Assembly (NCBI GenBank): GCA_030141605.1
Contig: JAQGDQ010000085.1
Coordinates: 62,001 to 126,000 of the forward strand
Source: Tubiluchus corallicola
Taxonomy: Eukaryota > Priapulida > Priapulimorpha > Priapulimorphida > Tubiluchidae
Reading direction: 5' to 3'
DNA: 64,000 nt
Shown here in pieces: positions 25,984 through 39,584 of the stretch (its first letter is position 1; every line of letters begins with the position of its first letter). Below the pieces are notes generated by a model, which made no database searches, had not been told where the DNA came from, and was given only the letters and a program-made list of their open reading frames with translations. The position numbers were made by a program, and so were the translations under genes.

Positions 25984-26538
25984 ATATAGAGGATGTTCCA
26001 TAAGTCACTATACGCTTTTGATTCGAGTTTTCTTTTTACACTGTTCTCCAATCTCAGCAAGCTCTTACATGAATCAAAAGGTGCCTCTGGCAATTGCTTT
26101 TACCTATTTTTTTGACTGGATACCCAACGACGACGGTAACGTCAGATATGAGGTGTAAAATCAGCTTTGGCATGAGCTTCTTCGCTCACCAACTGAAGTT
26201 TAGCGGAAATTCAGAGCATCGCATGCATGACACTATTATCTCACTATTAACAAGTTAGTTTCTCAACAAGATGCAAGCCTTTCTTCACCACTCATATCAT
26301 CAGTTGCGAGAGACTTGCTATTGGATTGGTCTCTGAAGCTCTTGAGCCCCCCCCCCCTCCCAAAGAAGGTAGCGACAACAGCAAAGCCTACAGTACTTTT
26401 CAGATTTTCGTCTGATTTGATTAAAATAATTGCCCAAGGATTTACTTCATCTGTACTATGCTTCAAATATTTTGCTTTGCTTGTTAAAAACATACAGAAA
26501 ATGTAAAGAAGTATAGTGACTTCTGGGACACTTTGTAC
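25984..26538. mobile_element. Mariner-like (Tc1/mariner type) non-autonomous element
   Basis: The left end contains GTTCCATAAGTCACTATAC (25995-26013). The right end, GTATAGTGACTTCTGGGACA (26511-26530), is its reverse complement with 16 of 19 matches; AAGTCACTATAC is perfect in both. The ends are about 550 bp apart and lie next to TA dinucleotides, which fits Tc1/mariner insertion. I recognise no transposase remnant inside, so this is an internally deleted or MITE-like copy. A C-run at about 26347-26357 and the frame at 26263-26562 are not recognisable. Confidence 0.55.
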
Positions 26539-29078
26539 TTTATGTTCGTGCATCTTGAACATTCATTTAAAAGAAAAGCGCTAAGGTATAGATGCCTCGC
26601 AGCACCATCTTGGCCTCATCAATCGAGTAAATACTGTAGGAAGGCAAGTTCCACTGTGAAGCTGGAAATCTGGAAATTGAAGAAAGTAAGCTTGTACGGG
26701 TCGCATCGATAATGTCACCTTGGTTGGTTGTTAGGTAGAAATTTTCCCCTGCACAGCGCACACGTTGCTCACCTCGTGAAAGCCTGGAGACTGGCATTGA
26801 AATTTCAAGTGTGTAAAATGTGTAAAATCTTTGGTATGTGTTAATAACTTGGGGTCCTAGGTATCCTCAGTTTACACATTAAGTAAAGGCATTTTAACAA
26901 ACCAGTAACTGCACGTTTTTCACCAAATATAATTAGCTGGCAGTGCACGGCAGATGGTTTTGTTTCTAGCTCCAAACTAAGACTGAAATAAGTCTTGTAA
27001 GACTTACAGACGTTATTATAGTTTGTTCGCTGTCTAGTTTTACTAAGTCTTTTTAGTCCTTGTAAGCACTTCGGCTGCTCTTCTAATAATGTTGTATGTC
27101 TGGCTCGCACTGACATAGAATTATCCTTGTTATATGTAAGGTAATTAATGGTGTTGGGGTTACTGCAAATATCTGCTGTATTTCCTATTTGCGTAAGCAA
27201 ACAATGATAATGTTAAAGTTTTCTGATTGGCCCACGAGGTAAAAAAACCAATAACAAGGCCCAGACACCTATCCTAAGAGCTGGACTTCGTTAGTGTTGC
27301 GGTGTAGCTTATGGGATCGTTTAGATACGCCATTAATTTATTCAATTTTCAAAGATCTCCGTTATCCATTCGGTATTTCCTGGCCTTGGTACGGATCGCA
27401 CTCTATTTATGATGTTGCGCACCTTTAGCACAGAATCTTTTCAGCACATATTTTTTCAGATGTGTTAAAAATCTTTGCATTGTCAATAACCTGAAAAAGT
27501 AAGCAAGGCAGATTTCTTAACTATTTCTTAAATACGCAGTTTTGTAGACCCATAAGCCGTAAGATTACCGACAATTGAAAATCGATTAAACATTTAGAAT
27601 ATACGAAAATTACTTGCACAAAAGTAATGATTGGATAAAAATAATAAGTATCTTTCCCCAATTAGCACAAGAATTCCACTTCCACGCGCACAAATAAGAA
27701 CGGAATTTACTCGTCGTAATTCCTACAGATTTTACATAGGTATATTAACTAAGTCAATGTTTTTTGTCTTTTCTTTAGGGAAATTTGTAATCTTGGAAAC
27801 TGGACCTGTAAATAATGGCATTCCGCATTAGCGCTTTTGCATACATTACTGGACCTGTATTACTATAACCCCTGGAACGCTTAACTATTATTTACGCTAT
27901 TTTTGTCGTTCTCTTCGTTTCTTTACTATTCTCTACAGACAAAGTAGACCAAGTCTTTCTAGTACGCACTAGTAATCAAAAGAATAACCTCGCGAACGAT
28001 GGCAAAAATAGGCCCACACATGTTCTTAATCAAGTGAAATCATTTTTATAGTATTGTGTTATAGCGCTATACCTCTGCTATACAATGCCATCAACGGAAT
28101 TTATTTGAACTTACACACATTTTCTTATATTACATGCCAACGATATCCTATTTCCATGTGTTGTTCTATGTGACACAGATAATTTTGAGGGCTTATTCCA
28201 TTTCAGTCACTTGAAACATTCGTAATTATATCCATTGCATGACAGACACCATAACTGCATAACACGAAAATAAAACTTTGCCGTAAAGCAGTACAGCTCG
28301 ATGTAACACAGGATGTAACAGACATTACCAACATCTGTCTTGCTGCTGCAGAAGAAAATAAACCTAAAGTAAACCTTGATGATACGCACAGAATACATCG
28401 CAGCTCTTGATGCATAAGAAGCAGTTTGACTGTAGAAGAAACAGAAACATCAGAAACAATTAATCAGTTGAAAAAGAAGAGTCCCACAAAGCTGCGTGGA
28501 ATCACATTGACGCTGACGTTCTTATTCACTATTTTTTATTCATGTAGTTATTTCATTACTACTTTTATCATCTCTTTTAAATGCTCTACTTTTAAATATT
28601 CACTGCTTTTAAATGAGCAACCAAGCTCAAACTTTTTTCACTTTATACTTGATGAAGTAAAAACTATTAGTAATCTAAAACCTATTAAATCTGGAGAGTA
28701 ATCCCTAACATTTTATTCCGTAATTGCTGCTCTTATTTTAACTTTGTTGAACTGTTAAATTCCCATAGATACACATTTTACTTCACTCGCGCACTTATCA
28801 TCAAATCCAAAATAAAAAATAATGATTTTTCAGATAACTAATGGTTTTAATGATTTTTTATAATTGTGAACATTTACTAAAATCTTCTGACAACAAATAA
28901 TGAATTTTCCTTGTAATTGTTTGAGGCAAGGGGGAATTCTGTCTCTACAACCTTGTACTTGCTGAATGAATTAATGCCTATAAATAAATTCATTTTGTAA
29001 TGCAATAATTGAAGTCTGCAATAATCGAAGTCTGGTTTAAACACTTATAAGTTTATGCCAGATACAAATAATAACAGT
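26539..29078. other. No recognised feature
   Basis: Unique sequence. Frames of 76-119 codons show no known motif. Confidence 0.5.
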
Positions 29079-29140
29079 ACATCAACAACGACAGCAACAA
29101 CGACGACAAGAGCAACAACAACAACAACAACAACAACATA
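29079..29140. repeat. CAA/CGA trinucleotide repeat
   Basis: CAACAACGACAG-type units, ending in a pure CAA run directly before the 221-bp duplication. Confidence 0.9.
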
Positions 29141-29141
29141 A

Positions 29142-29430
29142 AACTGAACAGTTTTTAGCTGTTTAAACAATTTTGTAGTATAAGTGAGTGATGACGGTCA
29201 CAAAAGAGGACTTGCTCACTATTTGAAATGAAGTGCTGTTTTAGTTTTATGGGTAGACGCCCTTATCTGTAGGCTTAATACGATTTTGCACAATTTTTGG
29301 AGACAGCCAAAATGCAGGTTTAGTAATACGATTTTGCACAATCTTTGGTCTGGAAACAGTTAGAACTGGACAGTTTTTAACTGTTTGGACAATTTTGTAG
29401 TATAGATGACTGATGAAGGTTATAAAAGAT
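29142..29430. repeat. Local duplication with 221-bp period
   Basis: ACTGAACAGTTTTTAGCTGT from 29143 and ACTGGACAGTTTTTAACTGT from 29365 begin matching segments of about 66 bp. Both continue through ACAATTTTGTAGTATA, GTGATGA or CTGATGA, and ATAAAAGA or ACAAAAGA. A second short repeat, TAATACGATTTTGCACAAT, lies at about 29278 and 29323, nested between the copies. Confidence 0.8.
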
Positions 29431-29805
29431 GCTTCGTTCTTATCTGCTTATTATGTGAACACCTAATGTCTTGGATAAGTGAAGTTTTATTTGAAAGAAA
29501 AAATATTCTATCAGATTGATAGCTACGATGACCTCCAAGCCTGATAAAATCTACAGCATCCCAAATTACCGCTCTCGTTTACCCTAGATAAGGTAACGTG
29601 GTTAACAGAAATGACGCTCAAATACTGTTAAATAGCTTCTCTTCTCATGTTCAGACTCTCATTTTCTTACGGTACACATGGAGAAAATAATGCAGTTTGA
29701 TGAAGCGACTGGCACTCAGTGTTCAACGCATAGCGCTGTGGCTTCACGAGTGTGATACTTACAGGACTAACACTGTGGGACAATCGTAGAAATTACAATT
29801 GGCCT

Positions 29806-30238
<433 letters not shown>

Positions 30239-31334
30239 TCATCATACCCTCTCTCCTTTTCCATTTTCTTGGATGCATTCCAATTTCAAAGACACGGTTT
30301 ATTCTTTTGTGGAACATTATTAACAATAGCTGTAAAGCAAGGTGCACTGCAGCTACTGTCAGTACAACTTACACCATGGCTTCCCTAAAGCAATCATTCA
30401 GCCGTGGCAAAGCTATAGATACTGTGTATGAATGAGTTAATTGATTTGTAATTATGCAGGCTTCACTTATAGTCGCAGTTTTCTTGCTGTTTTCGAAACT
30501 TGGGTGTAGACTATAATTATTTATATTTTGGTGTTAATTTTGCTGTATATGCGTCACCGTGCTGTAAAAAATGTTAATGCAGTTAAATATTACTGTACGC
30601 TGTATAATTTTAATAATAAAATGCTATGCTGAACGTGTTGAAAAGGCGTTTTTAAAATAGAAAGTGAGAATGCTAGCGGCGATAGCGTATAAGTTTTTCG
30701 TCTTGTCCAATTCTAGTATTGTATATTGATGGAAAGCACACATTCACCAAGGTTTAAATGAAACGAAGTCAATCAATTCAGCTACCCTATTTACGATCTT
30801 TATTCGTTTTGCTTGTATGTTTTCTAACAGGTGTATTGCTCCGTAATCAGGGTGCATGCTTGGCTGTAAAGTTAAACAGCATCAGGTATGAATAGTAGAT
30901 AGATTTGCAGTTTGTGGGAAAACTGCTTCCGGTCGATCTCATCTGTCTGACTGCCATGTTGCTTTCAAGAATATGCTTTTCGTTAAAAATGATGTGTATA
31001 CATATTCTCGAATGAGGCTGCTACATCACTGCAATTCTGTTGTTTCATCTCCAAGAATTATCCTTAATAAATTGTAAGATGCTGGTCCAGCCACAACCAT
31101 CTACATTCTACAATAAGTGGGGGAGGGGGTGATGTGTCGAGAGCAGAGAGGTAGGTTACAGAACTTCGAACTGCATCAAACATTTGCCAGCGCAGAACTT
31201 GTATGATTCTAATCAAACTTTTACACATTATTTTCGTCTTTTAATCTCACTAACTGCCAAAAATTATTGTTGGAGATCTGTTCAAAATTAATTTTTGTAT
31301 GATCGTTTATGTAATGTTATTACAATAATAATTA
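30239..31334. other. No recognised feature
   Basis: Unique AT-rich sequence after the CT tract. A SOX-like AACAATAG lies near 30322. No gene. Confidence 0.5.
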
Positions 31335-31515
31335 GGACCTGTCGCCTGCTAGAACGTTTAAGTCAACAGCAGTTTTGTCCACACTGAAGATGCTGACCAC
31401 TAAAATGGCAATGTGCCTGTATACGCATAAAGAAAAATCTAATTTATAAATCATAAATTGTTTAAGGGGTTAAGCGGTTTAATTTCTATTGCAGAAATTA
31501 GTACATCTTTTATTT
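31335..31515. repeat. Diverged direct repeat, copy 1
   Basis: Shares with 32645-32785 the ordered blocks GGACCTGTCGCCTGCTAGAA, AAGTCAAC, GCAGTTTT, CACTGAAGATGC, CTAATTTATAAAT, TTTAAG and GCGGTTTAATTTCTATTG. No coding potential was seen. Confidence 0.7.
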
Positions 31516-32644
31516 TAGGTATAAGACAAGATCTCAGTAAAATTACTGTTTAGAGTTTGTTGTCGCATTTTTGAAAATTAAGCCAATATTGTTGCATTGC
31601 GATTGCAAATTGGTTAATGTAAAGGTAAACATACAAACAACATACCTTAACCTGGTAGAGGCGTTTATAAAAAGAACTCACATCATCGTAGAGTCCAGTT
31701 TCCTCTCTTTCCAAACAGTTATAAAATTTTGTCCAAGACCAAACGTCGTTAGCAGGGAAAATTATAATCTTTTGGGACTCCTAAATTGATGAAAGTATGG
31801 GGGGGGCTCAGAGAGTGCCACAGTCTAACTCGCCTACACCAGCCTTGGATATTTTTTACTCGTTGATATATTTTAGAGATATTTACATAGCTTAGAATAA
31901 ATTTATTGCAAATTCTTTAAATAAACCAGAATAACACTTTTATTTGTCAATAAAGGAAGACAGGATGATGATTTTAGATATGCTACCCAATTTGCAAGTC
32001 CGATAAAAGTGTACATTTTAACACGATTAAAACCGCAAAGGCGTTTCTGATAATTAAATAATAGATTGAAATTTTAATTAACGGCGGGCGAGCCCAACTA
32101 TTGTTAACACTACAAACTAACATAATTTTCAACAGTAAAAATATTCTACGAGTGTGTCGCACGTGTTTTACGACAATTGAAGTGCAGTGCTACTGTAAGA
32201 TATTCAGTGTGTTGTATTAAAACTAGGCATGTTTTAAGATAAAAATTCAAATTTCAAATTTACCGCTGTGCTCACGCATGAGCTGTCGTCAGAAAGTAAC
32301 GCATCTGAAATGAGAAGTACAGCACTTGTTTTTGCATAATGAGTTTCTGAAATGTAAGCGCTAGTGCCCGTCTAGCTAGCGAATGACGAAATGCATGTAA
32401 CAGCGAATAACTTGTGACGCGAACACGAAGTTGTGTTTGTGTGGTAATTATTCTCTCACGTAAGTCATTTTTGAAAAAAATAGTGTGTTACCTTTCAATA
32501 TTTTAAGGAGTAGATTGTTTTGACCTACAGTTTAAGATTGGGTCCGGTTTTGCTGTAAGAAATACCACTATTTTATTATTTATTGCAAAATAAATTATCA
32601 CGTATTTCAACACAAACGTAGTGAAAAAGTTCTTTATCAAATCC

Positions 32645-32785
32645 TATCAATTTGGTCCTACCACCTGGTAGAAATGCCCTCCAAGTCAACTGCAATTTTT
32701 TTCTGCACTGAAGATGCATTAGGAAACCTAATTTATAAATTACCAATTATTTAAGCGGTGCAATTTTTATTGACGGGAGTCTGGG
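32645..32785. repeat. Diverged direct repeat, copy 2
   Basis: Shares with 31335-31515 the blocks GGTCCTACCACCTGGTAGAA, AAGTCAACTGCA, GCACTGAAGATGC, CCTAATTTATAAATTA, TATTTAAGCGG and CAATTTTTATTG, about 1.3 kb downstream in the same orientation and about 40 bp shorter. Confidence 0.7.
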
Positions 32786-32813
32786 CGAGAAATTTATAGT
32801 TCTTTCGCAAGAG

Positions 32814-32850
32814 GAGCGCCGGACTACGTGAAGTGTAGTCCCCGGCGCTC
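32814..32850. repeat. GC-rich perfect-stem hairpin
   Basis: GAGCGCCGGACTAC (32814-32827) pairs with GTAGTCCCCGGCGCTC (32835-32850) around a 7-base loop; the only defect is a 2-base bulge. The 14-bp stem is far more GC-rich than its surroundings. It could be a structured RNA, a foldback-element end or a chance palindrome. A TTTT run follows on the plus strand. Confidence 0.6.
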
Positions 32851-34029
32851 TTTTACAAACGTCTCTACCAAGATGAAAGGTTACGAGTTAACTTCGGGAA
32901 AAGTTTTTTTCTGGATGACCCTGTAGATGACCACGGTAATTCTACAAGAAAAACAATAAAACTAATTTACTTCAAACGTTACACGCGGGGACATTCGGGT
33001 TATATTTGCGTGAGCAGGTAGCATGAAGTTCAACGGCCAACTGTAATGCGGTCGTCCGTATCGTTCAAGAAGCTTATCTCGGAAGATTAAAACTCACATC
33101 AACTAGTTTGGATTTTTTCTCTAAATTCATTCGGCTGTCGAGGTCCGAGACACACCTTGCAGTGGCGGCGCCAAGAATGTCCGATATATTGCTGTTTTTT
33201 GGGACCTCGTGTAGTTAATTATATATAGATTTTGTTTTCCTTTCTGTTTTTGAACAATTGTTTTACAGTATGATCGCAGTGAAACTACACTGTTTTTATG
33301 AAGGCGAGATCTGAAATTCGTTTCGTCAGTCACCATTTACTTAATCCTTTCAACTGTATAGTGTCATGGAAGTGCTAATTTTAGGCAAAGTAATTGTTTT
33401 CCTATACGTCATTTTCAAATTAGTATAAATATACTTCTTCGGATTTTAAAATTTTGTTTCAGACTTTCAAATAAGTAATCACACAAAAGGCAAATCAACA
33501 CTGAGTATCAGACACAAAACATATGCTTTTTCAGTGTGAACACACTCAGCTTTGGTATTAATTTTTGCTGTGCCTGTTTTATCTTGGTTTTTATTAAGAG
33601 TCTTTGTTTTGCAGTGCATATTCTTAACGTGTTGTGAATTTTATTGAATTTTAAAAGTCTGTAATCATATTAATGTTTATAGACAAGAATTGACTAATTG
33701 TTATACTTTTTGTAGACAAAATTTGATTAGTCCCCCAGATTGATACTGGTTAGAACTAGGTACTTTTTTGGTCGATTTTTATATATGACTTGATAAACGG
33801 TTGTCTTTGTATCTAGATCTGCAACTTATGCAATTAAAGACTAGAACTTCAGTCTAGAGTTAATGTTTTTTTTGTTACTTGCTTTTGAATGAAATTTACT
33901 AACTGTCTCTTATCAAAAATGAATTCATAATATAACTAAGTATAAATAAACGTATAACCTACATCTATGTAGTAATAGTTCTGTTATTTTTTCATATAGC
34001 AAAGCTACTTTTGTGCAGTTTTACATTCT
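32851..34029. other. No recognised feature
   Basis: AT-rich with a GC-richer patch at 33125-33180. No gene. Confidence 0.5.
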
Positions 34030-34190
34030 TACGGTGACCGGTAATAAAGTCACAAAAAGGTTATGGAAAAGTGACAATTTTGGTTATGAAAAAGTCACAA
34101 TTTAATTTTGGCTAGGGTAGGGTTGAGGGTTATGGTTAGGAGTTATGGTTGGAGCTATTTCTTTTTTCTGTCACTTTTTTACCTGAATTC
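34030..34190. mobile_element. Second hairpin element with G-rich TTAGGG-like interior
   Basis: GGTAATAAAGTCACAAAAA (34040-34058) is matched inverted by the run ending TGTCACTTTTTTACC (34163-34183). Inside are two tandem copies of a 24-bp unit of the form GGTTATGRAAAAGTSACAAT (34059-34108). A stretch of GGTAGGG, GAGGGTTATGG and GTTAGG units follows (34118-34152). The architecture repeats that of the element at 9.4 kb, although the arms differ in sequence. Confidence 0.5.
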
Positions 34191-34644
34191 AATTCGCACT
34201 GCTGTATCAGCAGTTCAAATTCTCCAGTTCTTCCTTATCCACTAGCACCAATAAGCAATAGTGTCAAGTAATCCTAGCGCAGTTATGGCTTGTGTTCTCA
34301 CTACCTGGCGAATATCAAACAAACCGAAGAACTATTTATCTGTCTGAAGTAGCCGTTGTGTACATACATCATGCAGCTATCCGTCAGACTTTGTTTACCT
34401 TCGCTGATATAAATTCCAATGAGCTAGGTAGAGCTGATCGAATAATTGCATAATTGCATATAGCTTTCCTGAAATTAGTTTGCCGGATTTTGAATTTTAG
34501 ATTTGAGATTTATAGCTTATCTGTTTAGAAAATTGTTTACCTCAGGATATAAATATACAGGTGAATATACAGATGTACAATGAAAGTACAGATAGTCAGA
34601 TATATGTACAATGTATATACAGATATACACTGAATGGCCCAACT

Positions 34645-34950
34645 GTTAGTAAACCTATATGAAGCCTATGTAGAAAATTGCTATATCTCAACTATACATG
34701 TACATACATGTGTAAGGACGATTTAGAAAACTGTATATCTGATCTGTATATGTATTGTATATATGTGTAAAGGCTACGTAGAAAGTTGTATATCTCAACA
34801 GTATATGTATTTATGTGTAAGGACTACGTAACTGTATATGTATATATGTGTAAGGGCTACGTAAAATAAAAATTGTATATCTCAACGGTATATGTATATA
34901 TATGTTAACAATTACGTAGAAAATTGTATATCTCAACCGTGGTTGTTCAA
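34645..34950. repeat. Minisatellite, about six units of about 50 bp
   Basis: Units contain TGTGTAAGGnCTACGTAGAA, then AATTGTATATCTCAACnGTA, then TATGTATATATG. Unit starts lie near 34650, 34710, 34763, 34813, 34848 and 34904, and one unit is shortened to about 35 bp. The preceding 34555-34635 has a simpler ATACAGATGTACAATG-type repeat, perhaps the same array decayed. Confidence 0.8.
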
Positions 34951-35787
34951 TGCTGTGTAGAAAATTACGCAACTGAGCGGTCTCGTACATGTACGTACAC
35001 AAAAGCTCAGAACGTATATAGCCTACACATATTATAGACTTCTGAAAATTATCTGATCAAAAATAATTTTATAATATTTTCTTACCTTTTAATTAATGTA
35101 CATAGTTCTAAAATGCTGCTGTTATTCTATTCCAGTAACAGCTGCCTGCTGTTATTGTTATTATTGTTTGTATAAACAATGCTGATATTGTCTTTTACTT
35201 TAAAAAACTATGAGTGATGAGTCGCCAGGTATTATAATGAGTATTTCAGTTAATTTATATATTAATAACATGTCAGTTAATTTTTATCGCTGCTTTACTG
35301 TAAACAACCTGCAACCATATTTGTTTCATTGTGTGTAAGCTTGTCAAAACCATTAATTTTGTGTTTTGCAAAAGCTTATAACCTATAATGACATCAAAAT
35401 CCTATAACATCCTGGCAAGGTGCAGTGTGTAGGCCTGTTATTAGCAAATACCTAGTACCTACTACCGATTTACATCACTTTAGACATAATCATAATCTGC
35501 TTTTCAAATCTTTACTGTCAGACACATTAAGTAGAGTGAAAGCTCTTTCATACGTGCTATATGACTTATCCTCTGTAATGTCAAATTTATTTAATATGAA
35601 AGAAACTTGACAGTGCGAAGATTACGTGCTTAAATAGAGGTCACGTGATTTTGTAGTTTCATAAAATCTCGTTTTGTGTAAAATTGCTACCGGTAATTAA
35701 GTTTTTAAGTGATATAAATAATATGAATATGGTAATTATTAATTACCTTGTTTTCATGTAAAAAAGCATATTATTACCTGAAAGTAT

Positions 35788-35934
35788 TATTATCATCATC
35801 ATCGCCATCATCATTATCATCATCATCAACAACAACAACATTATCGTTATTGTTATTTTTTGCTATTATTGTTATTATTATTATTATTATTATCATCATC
35901 ATCATTATTATTATTGTTATTATTTTTATTGGAT
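35788..35934. repeat. ATC/ATT/AAC trinucleotide tract
   Basis: ATCATC, then ACAACAACA, then ATTATTATT runs of changing phase. Confidence 0.92.
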
Positions 35935-38900
35935 AAAAAATAAGTTTATGAAAGTCACGAGTCTTGAAACAAAAGTTTGTTTTTATTACTGCTGTTTGTC
36001 ATCAATGTCGTAGGATTTTCTCTTTCGTGAGTCCATTAGTTAAGCGTCATTTGTCATCAGTATGAATAAACCTTTATATATTGTTGCCTAGTGACATTAG
36101 AAGTCTAAACATTTGCAAGAGAAGAAATTTACATGTTACTGATCTTAACGTATTTATTTGGCAGCTTAGTTAACAAATTAAGTCGTATTGTACGAACTAT
36201 TGCTATTATTATTATTTATTTTATTTGGTAATTGTAAATACCTAAGGGATGCGAATTGCAAGTCTGTAACTAAAGATATATGTCATATATTATTATTAAT
36301 AATTTTTGTGTCATGTCAGTTTTCTTAATGCTTCATGGCAAATCGTCTCCATATTTGTGCAATTCTTGAATGTGCATGTTTACTAAGAACTCCGCTATTG
36401 TCTTAAATCACTTTGCAGAAAATCTTTAACCTCACACTCCGTCAGAAGGGTTATCTGAGATTAGCACAAATCTCTTGCATTTTTGCATAAGCGTCCATAC
36501 TCAACTGGCCCCCAGGCGGACACATAACGCTTTTCCAACGCTTAAATGTATCAGATGTTTATAGGCTTACCGTGTTCTGTATTAATTCCTCTAAGAGTTT
36601 TTCCTTGTTTGGTGTAATCGTGCTCCCGTTTGCAAATCAGTGTTGCATTCTCCATCAGCTAAAAACGCGTGGGCGGATTTAGTGGAATTTTGTATAAGAA
36701 GGGTTGCCGTATCAGTAAAATGTATCACTAAATTCAGGGAAAGTCCATTTAAAGACATTTTTCCCATCAAAGCAAAAACTTTGCCAGGAATCTGGGTAAC
36801 ACGCCTAAATATTATGCTGATGTTTTGGCAAAAATATACTGGATCGAACTGGCGAAGTTGTGTGATTAATAATTCTGTGGTTACCAAATTTTATTTGCTG
36901 TGTCAGTTTTGAATTTTCTATTTTAATTGGTGTTAGGATTATTTAATACAAGTTAACCGATATCATTATACAAGGTCTATATACTCTGCTTAGGAAAACA
37001 CAGTGCCAATAGTCAATTTTAAACAGTTATTAGGTAATCTTTCTTTACATAGCACTGCTAACATCCATAACTAGCATGATCTGCGAGTTCGTCATCTGAA
37101 GGAGCCCAAATTTAATTTGGAGGATCATTCAAACATTGCACTGTCTTGCTTTGCCGAATCGTTACGCTGTAGTTTCGTACACTGTAGCTCGCTCCCGTGC
37201 AGTGAAGTGATCCAGGAGATCATTCCGGTTTTTGGAAAGCAAATTTCTTCTTGGAAATTCTTTCAACTGCATGCTAAGCTTTGTTTTAGTATGCCCATCC
37301 TATTGTTATACGATTCTATTACTAGATCACCCAGTATAAACAAGTCATTTAGTTTCGCTTACGTAGTTTTACTATGGTTTTGCTAGATTTTATTGCTTTA
37401 GCACAGCAAAATTTGAACTTGGCTGTGCTTACCAGTTACAGATATATTTATCTAGCATTTGTATGACATCTTACGTATACGTTGTATTGTTATTAAAATA
37501 ATAATTCGGTAACTGTTGACAATAAAATGCTATATTCATAAATTTTTTCATAAATTTGTTGTTGGGAATGTATGAGTTTACCTCAAAGAAAGTATGCCGT
37601 GCTCCAAGATGACATCAAAATTGTAAGACAAAATTGATATGTAAATAGTGACTAATAAATAACAGGACAAACACTCAAAAGAAGATTTGTCAGAAAACTC
37701 ATACATCCTGAATCTGCTAGCATTCCTGGCGAAATTGTAGCTGCTAATTCAAGTTCTTCTACAGTTTAACTAGAAAAGCTACTACCATTTATTTACTAGC
37801 AGTTTCTAAAGCGTCATTCAGCAGTTCTGTTGTAAAAGACTTGGAAGTCTCGTGTCTATACTATGACACTATTATAGTCTGCCACAGCTTACACTTTCAT
37901 TCACACATAGCTACTATACGCACGCAATACAACAATTCAAAGGGAATTCCCTTTACTCTCAGACAAAGGTTTCTATAGAAAGTCATTTGAAAAAGCTTTG
38001 TGCGATGAATGTCCAAGTACTTTATTGTTACACAAAGGTGCATGCTGTAGACCGATTGTCTAGCAGATACAGTAGACCATAAACGTGCAAATGAAGTTTT
38101 TTTTTAACAAAATTACTGTTTAATTGTTATTTAAATGCGAGCTAAGCGAGGCGACTGCATAAAAACGCGCTCTTGTATTCTTATTTTTTTTCAAGAAAGA
38201 ATAAGGAAAATGTCACCACAATGCCTGTGAGTTATAATAATATTCTTCGCGTATTTTCCCAGTTTTTGTAAGCAGCGAGTTTAGCAAAATTCGAAAAAAT
38301 TTGCTACAATTGTTAATGCCCTAATAACATAAACACAAAGTACGAGTGTTGCAGAACTTTGTTGTTGACACAGTGGAAACTCATAATTAAAATAAAATAA
38401 ACATTACGGAGATGAAATAGTGGACGAACTATTGAAAATGGGCGATTTTTCTTAGATCTTAAGAATGCTTGACAAATGTTTGGTGAATAAACAAGTTATA
38501 CCCGAATTTCGGCTAATTATAAGTTCGTTTGATCGTAAACCGCAAAAATCTGAAAGTGATTACGTCAAAAATTCCAAACTTTTCAACACGACTGATTTAT
38601 TTGTTCATTTTTGGCTGTTTCGGTCATTTCACCAAAAAGTGTTTTTCTAAAATTAGGAGCAAGTTTAGTACCCAGAATTTTAACAGCTACATTGTGTGAC
38701 GTCATAATTATTAATGGAATAATTATTTAAATTCAGCAAACAGAATGTGCCTGCAACTTCAGAAAATGCTTGATGTGGCAATGGCCGAAAATTGGCGAAT
38801 AAAATCAATTGTTTTTTAACGTCTGCCGTTTTTGAGATTGTGGTAGTTATACTGTTGCATACAAAATAATATTTCAAACTGCAGAATTCAGACTAATTAC

Positions 38901-39584
38901 TCGTCATGCGTCATATAGTGTGCAGATACTTGCTGTATGTAACAAAATTATTATAAGTTACTGAAAAACGACATAGTTCTGACGACTTTAATGTTTTAAC
39001 CATTTTAAATTAGAGAACACGAGACCGCGGATTTTGCCTGGTAAAAAACTAAACTTTAAGCTGAAGAATTTTGGTAGATTATGTACACGAAATTTGATTG
39101 TTTCATCACGTCCGCTGTAATTAGAAAATAATATTAAATAAATAGACATTTTACATTAGTTAGTTACATAGTTTTATTATGAAGATAATTGTCATTGCTA
39201 TTTATTAATGCTGCAAAATAAGTAGAAATTGTGTGAAACACACAAATGACAGTTTAGCTTCAGAGCCTAGAAAAGTATGTTAATATATGTGAGAATATAT
39301 TTCTATACCGTTCTAGTGACGGTTTAACTGCAAAACAAATTTACTGTGATTTTAAAATAACTCTTGCGAAAAACTAGAGAGAGAGAGAGAGAGATATTAA
39401 AATATTTTTTATCATTTTACAGGAGTAGTATTAAGCCTTAGTATTGCTAAAGCATAATGAATTGTAGTAAATTAAATTAACTTTTAGCTGTAAATTAATT
39501 TACTCATATATATGTAAAACAAGCCTATTTTTGTACAGGTTCAGGCAAATACATATCAATCACATGTACAGTGAGGCAAAAACC

